Assembly (NCBI RefSeq): GCF_014206875.1
Contig: NZ_JACIJO010000002.1
Coordinates: 558,001 to 622,000, forward strand
Direction: 5' to 3'
Length of the DNA stretch: 64,000 nt
Source of the DNA: Algoriphagus iocasae
GTDB taxonomy: Bacteria; Bacteroidota; Bacteroidia; Cytophagales; Cyclobacteriaceae
Shown here: positions 17,064-24,421 of the stretch, piece by piece
How positions within the stretch are numbered: position 1 is the stretch's first letter
Layout: each line of letters begins with the position of its first letter
The notes under the pieces: generated by a model
Databases searched by the model: none
Told to the model about the DNA's origin: nothing
What the model saw: only the letters and a program-made list of their open reading frames with translations
Position numbers and translations under genes: made by a program

Positions 17064-19367
17064 TTAAGCTATTGGACTAGTAATCACTTCCCTCATTTCC
17101 TGAGCAGCAGATACCATTTCAGTCAAGGCCTTTTTTGTTTCATCCCAGCCGCGGGTTTTTAAACCACAATCCGGATTTACCCAAAGTTGAGTTTCTGGAA
17201 TGAGCTTCATTGCTTTTTCAAGCAAATCAACCATTTCCTGTTTAGAAGGGACTCTAGGAGAATGGATGTCATACACACCTGGTCCAATTTCATTAGGATA
17301 ATTGAATTCCCGAAATGCGTCCAAAAGCTCCATTTGTGATCGTGAACATTCGATAGTAATCACATCCGCATCCATGTCTGCAATATGTTGGATGATATCA
17401 TTGAATTCAGAATAACACATATGGGTATGAATTTGAGTTTCATTCTTCACCCCGCTGGATGAGATTCTGAAAGCCCTAACTGCCCAATTCAAATACTGCT
17501 GCCATTCTGATTTGCGGAGCGGAAGACCTTCCCGAATAGCCGGTTCATCAATCTGAATAATTCTTATTCCAGCCTTTTCCAAATCAGTTACTTCATCTCT
17601 AATCGCTAATGCAATTTGAAGACAGGTCTCTGACCTTGGCTGATCATTTCTGACAAAACTCCATTGCAAAATCGTTACTGGACCAGTTAGCATTCCTTTC
17701 ACAAATTTAGAGGTCAAAGACTGCCCAAAAGCAGTCCAGTCCACAGTCATACTTTTCTGTCGAGAAACATCTCCGTATATAATCGGAGGCTTTACACAGC
17801 GACTGCCATAAGATTGAACCCATCCAGTTTTCGTGAAAACAAAGCCTTCCAATTGCTCGCCGAAATATTCAACCATATCATTTCTTTCAAATTCTCCGTG
17901 TACCAGCACGTCCAGCCCAATATTCTCTTGCCAGGATATCGCCTTTTTGGTTTCTTCCTTTAGAAAGTCCTCATATGCTTTTTGGGATAAGGAACCTTTT
18001 TTGAACTTAGAACGCCATGATCTCACTTCTGCAGTTTGCGGAAAAGAACCAATTGTCGTGGTTGGGAATAATGGCAGTTTCAACGCTTCTTTTTGCTTAA
18101 CCTGACGAACAGAAAATGGACTCAATCTATGATCATGCGAATCAGAAATGGTCTGAACACGTTTTTTAACAGCAGGCTTATGGATCAAAGGAGAACTGTT
18201 TCTACTCTGAATGGCTTCTTGATTTTTCTTTAATTTTTCATTGGTCAACTCCTTTAGATCTGCAACTTCCCGAAGTTTTTGCTTCGCAAAAGACAGCCAG
18301 TTTTTGATTTCTGAGCTTAAGCTTTTTTCATCGGTTTCCAGGTCCAAATCAATCGGTGAGTGAATTAAAGAGCATGAAGGAGCAATGAATAATCGATCCT
18401 TCCCTATGGCTGAAACTGCTTTTTGAATAGTTTCATTGGATTTTTGATAGTCATTCTTCCATATATTTCTTCCATCTACCAGACCAAGAGAAAGGTGCTT
18501 TTGCCCTCCAAGTTTCCCGGATTCCAAGATATCATCCAATTGGGAGGAACATCTTACCAAATCCAAATGAAGGGTATGAACCGGAAGTGATAGAGCCGTC
18601 TCCAAGTTTTCTCCAAAGCAATCAAAGTAGTTTGCCAAAATGATTTTCAATGAGGGGAAAGCCTTTTTGATTTCAGCGTAAGCAAACTGTAATGCCCTCT
18701 TTTCTTTTTCTCCCAAATCCATCGCCAAGAAAGGCTCATCAAACTGTATCCATTCTACATGGGCTGCATCCAGTTTTTTCAGTAACTCCAAATACACTGG
18801 CAAGATGTTTTTAATCAAATCTATCCGATCAAAGCCTTCTTCTTTTTCTTTCCCCAGAAGCAAATAAGACACAGGCCCTATCAAAACTGGTTTGGTGGAA
18901 AAACCTGCTTGTTTGGCTTCCTTGTATTCCAGAATTACTTTGGTAGAGAACAACTTAAACTGTTGATCTTTTCTAAATTCCGGAACGATGTAATGGTAAT
19001 TGGTGTCAAACCACTTGGTCATTTCCATGGCAGTGATATCCAATCCATTTTGTTGATAACCTCGCGCCATGGCGAAGTATAAATCCATTTCATTGTTGCC
19101 TTTTTGTAAAATCACCTCATGGAATCGGTCTGGAATAGCACCTAGCATCAAGGACATATCCAAGACCTGGTCGTAAAAAGAAAAATCATTGGATGGAATG
19201 AGATCAATTCCTTCCTCCTGTTGAGTTTTCCAATTCTGCAATCGAATGGATTCCCCTACAGTCTGCAATTCATGCAGGTTGATTTTGCCTGACCAATAAG
19301 ACTCGCAGGCTTTTTTGAGTTCTCGTTTGCTACCAATTCGCGGGTAGCCAAGATTGTGCGTTTGCAT
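17064..19367 (-). CDS. metE: Cobalamin-independent methionine synthase
   Basis: Transfers the methyl group of 5-methyl-tetrahydropteroyltri-glutamate to homocysteine without B12. The 767-residue length matches MetE. The N-terminal half begins NLGYPRIGSKRELKKACESY. The C-terminal catalytic half has FPTTTIGSFPQTAEVR, GEFERNDMVEYFGEQLEGF, IQIDEPAIREGLPL, the zinc ligands in HTHMCYSEFNDI, ECSRSQME and the final zinc cysteine in VNPDCGLKTRGW. A cobalamin riboswitch lies in its long leader, so the gene should be shut off when B12 is available; this implies a B12-dependent MetH elsewhere in the genome. Confidence 0.97.
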   Translation of the reverse strand: MQTHNLGYPRIGSKRELKKACESYWSGKINLHELQTVGESIRLQNWKTQQEEGIDLIPSNDFSFYDQVLDMSLMLGAIPDRFHEVILQKGNNEMDLYFAMARGYQQNGLDITAMEMTKWFDTNYHYIVPEFRKDQQFKLFSTKVILEYKEAKQAGFSTKPVLIGPVSYLLLGKEKEEGFDRIDLIKNILPVYLELLKKLDAAHVEWIQFDEPFLAMDLGEKEKRALQFAYAEIKKAFPSLKIILANYFDCFGENLETALSLPVHTLHLDLVRCSSQLDDILESGKLGGQKHLSLGLVDGRNIWKNDYQKSNETIQKAVSAIGKDRLFIAPSCSLIHSPIDLDLETDEKSLSSEIKNWLSFAKQKLREVADLKELTNEKLKKNQEAIQSRNSSPLIHKPAVKKRVQTISDSHDHRLSPFSVRQVKQKEALKLPLFPTTTIGSFPQTAEVRSWRSKFKKGSLSQKAYEDFLKEETKKAISWQENIGLDVLVHGEFERNDMVEYFGEQLEGFVFTKTGWVQSYGSRCVKPPIIYGDVSRQKSMTVDWTAFGQSLTSKFVKGMLTGPVTILQWSFVRNDQPRSETCLQIALAIRDEVTDLEKAGIRIIQIDEPAIREGLPLRKSEWQQYLNWAVRAFRISSSGVKNETQIHTHMCYSEFNDIIQHIADMDADVITIECSRSQMELLDAFREFNYPNEIGPGVYDIHSPRVPSKQEMVDLLEKAMKLIPETQLWVNPDCGLKTRGWDETKKALTEMVSAAQEMREVITSPIA

Positions 19368-19369
19368 CT

Positions 19370-19403
19370 CTTTTAACTTTTAATTTGAATAATGAGTTAA
19401 AAG
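19370..19403 (-). promoter_or_regulatory. Inverted repeat immediately before the metE start codon
   Basis: CTTTTAACT and AGTTAAAAG form a perfect 9-bp stem around a 16-nt loop, ending 2 nt before the metE ATG. It covers the position where a ribosome would bind and could be part of the output of the riboswitch. The stem is AU-rich, so its stability is modest. Confidence 0.35.
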
Positions 19404-19589
19404 CTCTTTTACTGAACCTCACAATGCTTTGAATAAGAAGGGATTATCATGAAAAATGCAGATTTATTCCAAGGCATAGCCAATCTGGTCTGGAATGGAC
19501 AGACAGTTAACTAGTCTCAGAAATAATGCATCAAACCTGACAATAAGCTTCAAACCGCGAAAGCATTGTCTCTCCTACCTTGAGGTAGG

Positions 19590-19775
19590 TCGGAATAGGC
19601 AGGTCTCCTGACTTGTAACAGATTTCATCGTCCTTCCCGCCTCGATGGGGATCAAAACAGTGGACATGCGAGGATGAAATCCTTTGGTGTGTTACTTACA
19701 GTTGCGCGACAGTTCGTGATTTTCACACGATTCCCTTTTAACCCCGATTTTCATCGAGGACCGCTTCCGGTTGAT
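19590..19775 (-). promoter_or_regulatory. Cobalamin riboswitch in the metE leader
   Basis: Read on the minus strand, this contains the conserved core GGGAATCGTGTGAAAATCAC, followed by CTGTCGCGCAACTGTAA (the CCGCAACTGTAA-type junction). Further on comes the B12 box AAGTCAGGAGACCTGCC at 19598-19614. These are the hallmarks of an adenosylcobalamin aptamer. It sits about 230 nt before the metE start, with a small hairpin (CTACCTCAAGGTAG, 19575-19588) just after it. In the 577-bp gap between metE and the DUF1304 gene this is the only strongly structured element; the remainder is AT-rich leader and promoter sequence. Confidence 0.92.
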
Positions 19776-19944
19776 AAAGTATAGAACTATTTAATTGGTG
19801 AAAGTAGTGAATTTTATTCAGCTAAAACTAATTGATAGGTTTAGTTTCTTATTGATGAATCTTCTTCCTAGTTAAATTTTCTTTGAGGCTCAATTTGAAG
19901 TCTTATCCAAAATCAAATTGTATTTTAGCTTAAACAACATTTCT

Positions 19945-20307
19945 ATGGAATTTCTAACTGATATTTTGATCGGGCTCATCGCAGCACTACATCTCTATTT
20001 TCTTTACTTCGAAATGTTTGCCTGGGAAACTATCGGAAAAAAAACTTTTAAATCCTTACCTCCGGAATTATTCCCTAAAACCAAAGGCTTAGCTGCGAAT
20101 CAGGGATTATACAATGGGTTTTTAGTTGCTGGATTAGTTTGGTCTTTGCTGATTGATGATCCGAAATGGTCATTTTATATAGCAATATTCTTTCTCGGTT
20201 GTGTTTTGGTAGCAGGAGTTTTCGGAGCCTTAACTGCCAGTAAAAAAATCTTTTGGGTTCAGGGATTACCGGCACTGATTACGTTGGTGTTACTGCATTT
20301 GAAGTAG
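19945..20307 (+). CDS. DUF1304 membrane protein
   Basis: A 120-residue integral membrane protein with four predicted helices. The LHLYFLYFEMFAWETIGKKTF start and the AANQGLYNGFLVAGLVW motif are diagnostic of DUF1304, a family without known function. The ATG at 19945 was chosen over an in-frame ATG at 19918, because family members begin close to the first helix. A TATTTTAG sequence about 24 bp upstream could be the -7 box. It is divergent from metE and faces the duplicated tail of the AAA gene. Confidence 0.85.
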   Translation: MEFLTDILIGLIAALHLYFLYFEMFAWETIGKKTFKSLPPELFPKTKGLAANQGLYNGFLVAGLVWSLLIDDPKWSFYIAIFFLGCVLVAGVFGALTASKKIFWVQGLPALITLVLLHLK

Positions 20308-20308
20308 A

Positions 20309-20712
20309 ATTTCCCGCAGATTTTCGCGGATTTTTACGCAGATATTCGCTGAGGAACTTAAATCAGCGAGTATTTGCGGTTTTTATCCGCGTTCATCTGC
20401 TGGAGAAAAATTATAAATCATCCTCTTCGAAATCCTCCTCATCACCCCGTCCCATATCAAACGTAGAACTAAAGAGATCTTTGAATTTCAAACCGGTATT
20501 TTCTAATAATTGAAATTAAAATTTCCCGCGGATTTACACAGATTTCCACGCAGATTCTCACCGATTCTTTCTAATTCAGCGAGTATTTGCGGTTTTTATC
20601 TGCGTTCATCTGCGGGAATTCATTTACAAATCATCCTCCTCGAAATCATCCTCATCTCCCGGTCCCATATCAAACATGGAACTGAAGAGGTCTTTGAATT
20701 TCAAGCCGGTAT
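20309..20712. repeat. Imperfect tandem duplication containing the 3' end of the AAA+ gene
   Basis: Two copies of about 190 bp, 20309-20499 and 20519-20712, lie in tandem at a period of about 212 bp. Each has an outer half made of CGCAGAT/ATCTGCG-type intergenic repeats in inverted arrangement, and an inner half that encodes, on the minus strand, the C-terminus of the AAA+ protein. The right-hand copy is the real gene end. Nearly the whole 316-bp gap 20308-20623 is explained by this duplication. Confidence 0.9.
20411..20499 (-). pseudogene. Ghost copy of the last 29 codons of the AAA+ gene
   Basis: On the minus strand this reads NTGLKFKDLFSSTFDMGRGD and on to FEEDDL and a stop, against DTGLKFKDLFSSMFDMGPGD...FEEDDL at the end of the intact gene. 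Over 89 aligned bases I count 10 differences, 8 of them at third codon positions and 7 synonymous. The reading frame and stop codon are intact but there is no gene body upstream. The substitution pattern means the sequence was under protein-level selection for most of its divergence. Confidence 0.85.
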
Positions 20713-22147
20713 CCAGCATTTTTTTACTGAGCTGAGAATATTCAGCCAAGCCATGAAGGGCAAATTCCATAAAGAATTCTTTTTCCTTTTCTGGCAAACT
20801 CTTCACAAGCTGTGTGACTACTTCTTCAAGTCCTGGAACAGAATTAAGAGCTGTTTTATACTCTTTATCGGATTGGGAAGCTAAAATATCCAACTCATTT
20901 CCCTCTCCAAACCAAGCCAATGGAATCACGTATGGATTCCCTTCTTTGGATTTCTTCTTTTGCTCGGGAGAAGGAAAATAGTTTACAAACTGGGATCGGA
21001 TCGCTTTTCCGATTAAAGAATAAGCGACAATTCCAGCGCCTTCCTGCTCTCCCTCATACACTAATTCTACTTTTCCCGTAATCGCCGGGATCACTCCTAT
21101 CAGATCTGCGATTCTGACCATCGTGTTGCTCTCCCCATTCATATACATCCGGCGCTCCGCTGCTGACATCAGGTTTTCGTAGGCAGAAATCGTCAGACGG
21201 GCAGAAACCCCACTTTTTTCATCCACATATTCCGATGCTCTGGCCTCGATGGCGATCTGTTCGATGAGATCTTTCATCAATTCCGGAACATAGATATTAT
21301 CTAAAGGTTTGCCTTTTAGATTGGCTTCCTGTTCTGTAATTCTTCTGCCTATTTCGATTGATTTCGGATAATGTGTGATGATCTGGCTTTCGATACGGTC
21401 TTTCAAAGGAGTGACAATACTTCCCCTGTTGGTATAATCTTCCGGGTTGGCAGTAAAAACAAATTGAATATCGAGCGGCAATCTCAATTTGAAACCACGG
21501 ATCTGAATATCTCCTTCCTGCAATATATTAAACAAAGCTACCTGAATTCTCGCCTGCAAATCCGGTAATTCATTAATCACGAAAATGGATCGATGCGATC
21601 TTGGTACCAACCCATAATGAATCACTCGCTCATCGTTATAACTGAGCTTCATCGTAGCAGCTTTAATCGGATCCACATCACCAATCAAATCCGCCACGGA
21701 AACATCCGGCGTGGCCAATTTTTCTGTGTAGCGATCATCTCTATGCCACCAAGAGATTGGCGTATCATCTCCTTTTTCTTCGATCTTCTCTTTGGCATAA
21801 GTACTTAATGGCGCTAAAGGATCGTCATTCAATTCTGATCCAAAAACAACCGGAACATATTCATCCAGTAAATGTGTCATCATTCTGGCAATTCTGGTTT
21901 TCGCCTGTCCTCTCAAGCCCAATAAATTGATATTGTGTCGGGACAAAATCGCCCGTTCAATGTCAGGAATGACTGTATCTTCATATCCCCAGATTCCTTC
22001 AAAGACATTTTCTTTTCTCTTGATTTTGAGAATCAAATTATCTCGAAGTTCTTCTTTAATGGATTTGGGTTGATATCCAGCTGCTTTCAACTGGCCGAGG
22101 GTTTTTATTTGGGTGAGTTCGTGTGGTGTCAGTTTTTGGTAGTCCAT
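20624..22147 (-). CDS. Magnesium-chelatase-like (MoxR/ChlI-related) AAA+ ATPase
   Basis: A 507-residue AAA+ protein. Walker A is GLRGQAKT (residues 77-84). The ATPase core includes LIGDVDPIKAA as in the BchI/ChlI clade, a Walker B-like IFVINELPDL (188-197) with Asn where most AAA+ proteins have Asp, sensor-type FVFTANPEDYTNRG and the arginine-bearing PLKDRIESQI. The C-terminus is acidic (GPGDEDDFEEDDL). It precedes a VWA protein gene (5-bp gap), the usual partner in MoxR- and Mg-chelatase-type chaperone systems. The cell shows no chlorophyll genes, so this is a remodelling ATPase rather than a pigment enzyme. The client is unknown. Confidence 0.88.
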   Translation of the reverse strand: MDYQKLTPHELTQIKTLGQLKAAGYQPKSIKEELRDNLILKIKRKENVFEGIWGYEDTVIPDIERAILSRHNINLLGLRGQAKTRIARMMTHLLDEYVPVVFGSELNDDPLAPLSTYAKEKIEEKGDDTPISWWHRDDRYTEKLATPDVSVADLIGDVDPIKAATMKLSYNDERVIHYGLVPRSHRSIFVINELPDLQARIQVALFNILQEGDIQIRGFKLRLPLDIQFVFTANPEDYTNRGSIVTPLKDRIESQIITHYPKSIEIGRRITEQEANLKGKPLDNIYVPELMKDLIEQIAIEARASEYVDEKSGVSARLTISAYENLMSAAERRMYMNGESNTMVRIADLIGVIPAITGKVELVYEGEQEGAGIVAYSLIGKAIRSQFVNYFPSPEQKKKSKEGNPYVIPLAWFGEGNELDILASQSDKEYKTALNSVPGLEEVVTQLVKSLPEKEKEFFMEFALHGLAEYSQLSKKMLDTGLKFKDLFSSMFDMGPGDEDDFEEDDL

Positions 22148-22152
22148 ATTGC

Positions 22153-23253
22153 TTAAAAGCGTTTCGTTCTATTTCGTCTATAATCTTCAAAAATCAGGTC
22201 GCCTAGCCCTTTCAAGCTGCTGTAATAGGCATTCCCGTTATTCACTTTGGTAAATTCCTTTACAAACTCCTTCAGATAAGGATCCGAGGCAATCATAAAA
22301 GTCGTCACCGGTATTTTCAATTTTCGGCATTGGGCAGCGAGCTTCAGCGTTTCAGAGAGAATCTTGCTGTCAATCCCAAAAGCATTTTTGTAGTATTTGA
22401 TTCCCACTTTTAGGCAAGTCGGTTTCCCGTCAGTGATCATGAAAATCTGCTTGTTTGGATTTTTTCTTCTTCGAAGTAAATCCATCGCCAACTCTAGCCC
22501 TGCAACTGTATTCGTATGATAAGGTCCAACTTGAAGATAGGGCAAATCTTTGATCTCGATCTGCCAGGCATCATTTCCAAAGACGATGATATCCAAAGTA
22601 TCTTTTGGATAGCGGGTTTTGATCAATTCTGCCAAAGCCATCGCCACTTTCTTAGCTGGCGTGATTCTATCTTCCCCATACAAAATCATGGAGTGCGATA
22701 TATCGATCATCAGCACGGTGGAAGTCTGGGATCGAAACTCATTTTCCACCACTTCCAGATCATCTTCGGTCAACAGGTAATCTCCACCAAAACCGTGGTT
22801 TGCCTGTGCATTTCTGAGTGAATCCGTCAAAGCAATCTGATCCAGATTATCTCCAAATTCATAGGCTCGGCGGTCGGTTCCCCGTTCTTCGCCCTGACCC
22901 GAATGCGTGGTTTTATGCTGTCCTGATTTCCCTCTTTTTAACTTCCCAAAAATCTCCTCCAAAGCTGATTTTCGGATGGTCTGCTCAGCTTTGCCGGTGA
23001 TTTTAAACTCTCCTTTTTGGTTTTCCTCGGTCAGATAACCTTTGCTTTTCAAGTCTTCAATAAAATCACCGATTCCATACGTTGGATTGGTCATTCCATA
23101 GCGATTGTCCAGATTGGTCAGCCAACTCAAAGCCTCAGCCACATCTCCACCGGTCATGGTGACCAGTTGCAAAAATATATTGAGCAGGTTTTCGAAGGTA
23201 TTTTTCTCAGGATCCTGAGAGGGAACAAATTTCGTAAAACGGAATCCTTTCAT
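22153..23253 (-). CDS. VWA-domain protein, partner of the AAA+ ATPase
   Basis: A 366-residue protein from the ATG at 23251-23253 (MKGFRFTKF). An N-terminal helical region with ALSWLTNLDNRYG (about 42-54) is followed by a Lys/Gly-rich linker and a von Willebrand factor A domain from about residue 177. Its MIDAS motif is DISHS (184-188), followed by ITPAKKVAMALAEL, FGNDAWQIEIKDLP, HTNTVAGLELA with the conserved Thr, and FMITDGKPT. No membrane segment or signal is present, so it acts in the cytoplasm with the neighbouring ATPase, in the manner of Mg-chelatase D subunits. It is the first gene of the two-gene operon. Confidence 0.88.
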   Translation of the reverse strand: MKGFRFTKFVPSQDPEKNTFENLLNIFLQLVTMTGGDVAEALSWLTNLDNRYGMTNPTYGIGDFIEDLKSKGYLTEENQKGEFKITGKAEQTIRKSALEEIFGKLKRGKSGQHKTTHSGQGEERGTDRRAYEFGDNLDQIALTDSLRNAQANHGFGGDYLLTEDDLEVVENEFRSQTSTVLMIDISHSMILYGEDRITPAKKVAMALAELIKTRYPKDTLDIIVFGNDAWQIEIKDLPYLQVGPYHTNTVAGLELAMDLLRRRKNPNKQIFMITDGKPTCLKVGIKYYKNAFGIDSKILSETLKLAAQCRKLKIPVTTFMIASDPYLKEFVKEFTKVNNGNAYYSSLKGLGDLIFEDYRRNRTKRF

Positions 23254-23261
23254 AATTAGAA

Positions 23262-23282
23262 TCAAGTATCAAGACACAAGAC
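23262..23282. repeat. Short heptad repeat (TCAAGTA-like)
   Basis: Three imperfect 7-bp units, TCAAGTA TCAAGAC ACAAGAC, occur just upstream of the VWA gene. A related heptad array lies after polA at 38562-38589. Confidence 0.45.
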
Positions 23283-23283
23283 T

Positions 23284-23300
23284 TTGTTTAGAGTAAACAA
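23284..23300. repeat. Perfect palindrome TTGTTTA-GAG-TAAACAA
   Basis: A 7-bp inverted repeat with a 3-bp spacer lies about 31 bp upstream of the VWA gene start. It could be an operator, but it is short and AT-rich. The half-site resembles those upstream of the sigma-factor gene at 60949-61001. Confidence 0.35.
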
Positions 23301-23440
23301 CTTTCTCTTGTCAAATCAAACTAGCCAGAAAGCCTGAAAGCCTTAAAATTCAATTTAGTAGAATTTTATTCTCTCCGACAGATTAAGTAACAAACAGATG
23401 GGGATGGTAGTTTATTAATTAGAATAAAAACTCTAAAAAG

Positions 23441-23665
23441 ATGAAAAACTATTTGCAAGTAGTGGGAATCGTGACGGGGGTTTTGATAGTTTTCGTCACC
23501 TTGATTCAGATCAAAGTGGCCATGCCTTTGATCTGGATAATTTTCTTGGCAGGTCCAGTTTTAATGATCTGGATGGTTTGGGCGGTTTTAAATGCGCCGG
23601 TGGAGGTGAAAGAGACTTTTGAGGAGAAGTGGTATCAGGATAGACCGGATTTATTGAAGGGTTAG
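23441..23665 (+). CDS. Small membrane protein of unknown function
   Basis: A 74-residue protein with two hydrophobic helices (VVGIVTGVLIVFVTLIQI and PLIWIIFLAGPVLMIWMVW) and a charged C-terminus ending EKWYQDRPDLLKG. No family is recognised with certainty. It lies 38 bp before the truncated queG copy, so in the ancestral arrangement it probably preceded queG. Confidence 0.7.
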   Translation: MKNYLQVVGIVTGVLIVFVTLIQIKVAMPLIWIIFLAGPVLMIWMVWAVLNAPVEVKETFEEKWYQDRPDLLKG

Positions 23666-23690
23666 TTTGATTGGAAAAAATTAACTCTCT

Positions 23691-23805
23691 TATCTTTACC
23701 CTCATGACTCCCGCCTCAAAAAATGCCTCCATCATCAAATCCACAGCCAATCGGCTGGGTTTTGACTTTTGTGGGATAGCAAAGGCGGGATTTATGGAAG
23801 AGGAA
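23691..23805 (+). repeat. Direct repeat copy A of the queG 5' end
   Basis: A 115-bp segment identical to 25862-25976 except for five substitutions (offset 2171 bp). It starts 13 bp before the ATG and covers the first 34 codons. Homology stops abruptly on both sides. It marks the left boundary of the two-gene insert. Confidence 0.95.
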
Positions 23806-23859
23806 ACACCTAAGATATTAATAAAGGGTATGAAAGAATTAATTCCCATTCTTGGTTAA
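23704..23859 (+). pseudogene. Truncated 5' fragment of queG
   Basis: The ATG at 23704 opens a 51-codon frame. The first 34 codons ([20 protein letters not shown] and on through [13 protein letters not shown]) correspond to the N-terminus of the intact QueG encoded at 25875. The frame then runs 17 codons into unrelated sequence and stops at 23859, antisense to the end of the small lipoprotein gene. None of the QueG Fe-S or cobalamin-binding parts remain. It may still be transcribed from the original queG promoter. Confidence 0.85.
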
Positions 23860-24421
23860 CTCTCTCGTATAAAAGTAAGCTTGAGGAACTTTCAGAAGAG
23901 TGATTAGAATAAAATATAAAGGCATATTTACCCTTTTGCAAAAATATAGGCTTTGAAAAACGGATATATGCATTGGTATTTAAATTCTCAAATTGTTGAG
24001 AAGAAACTGTTTGGTCCTTTAAAGATCGATAATATACAGAAACTAGAGAATCCAAATAGTTCTGTTCTACAAGTTTAACCGATTGAGGAACCATTTTATT
24101 AGAAAAGATAAAATCCTCTTCCGACTCTTCACATATCTTTTTTAAATCTTCTTCATTAAGAATACTTTTTAAAGATTTTCCCTCAATTTTAATTATACTC
24201 CTAAGCCTTGAAAACGACTCAAGATTACATGGTTTTAAGAGGGGATTTTGAAGCCACTCTACATCCGCTTTCATAGATACTTTCACAGTTTCACTCATGG
24301 AAATTTTTCTCGCAAGAACTGTAGAAAGTAACGCTTTAATTTCTTGATCTTCATTTTTTATAGAAGAGCATCCAACTAAAGAAAAAACAATAAACATTAG
24401 AAAGGCTCGATGGCTAATCAC
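23810..24421 (-). CDS. Small lipoprotein of the cassette, unknown function
   Basis: I favour the GTG at 24419-24421, which overlaps the upstream gene's stop by 8 bp and gives a 203-residue precursor. A short signal ISHRAFLMFIVFSLVGCSS with a lipobox (LVGC) follows, and the mature start would be CSSIKNEDQE. A longer frame opens at 24478 inside the upstream gene. The remainder is a soluble mixed domain rich in Ser, Lys and Glu with IRFSKPIFLQKGKYAFIFYS; no family is recognised. The stop codon lies 5 bp from the end of direct repeat A. The overlap with the HEXXH protein gene suggests that the two are made together. Codon use is AT-rich compared with neighbours. Confidence 0.75.
   Translation of the reverse strand: MISHRAFLMFIVFSLVGCSSIKNEDQEIKALLSTVLARKISMSETVKVSMKADVEWLQNPLLKPCNLESFSRLRSIIKIEGKSLKSILNEEDLKKICEESEEDFIFSNKMVPQSVKLVEQNYLDSLVSVYYRSLKDQTVSSQQFENLNTNAYIRFSKPIFLQKGKYAFIFYSNHSSESSSSLLLYERVNQEWELILSYPLLIS

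Noticed and set aside
20253..20884. Two overlapping plus-strand open frames (20253-20513 and 20510-20884) that could be read as small new genes.
   Set aside because: They lie in the duplicated repeat region and antisense to the AAA+ gene tail. Their similarity to each other follows from the DNA duplication, and the minus-strand frame shows the codon-position signature of real coding.
23671..23703. A longer start (23671) for the truncated queG copy, giving 62 residues.
   Set aside because: The extra residues have no counterpart in the intact QueG, whose start corresponds to 23704.
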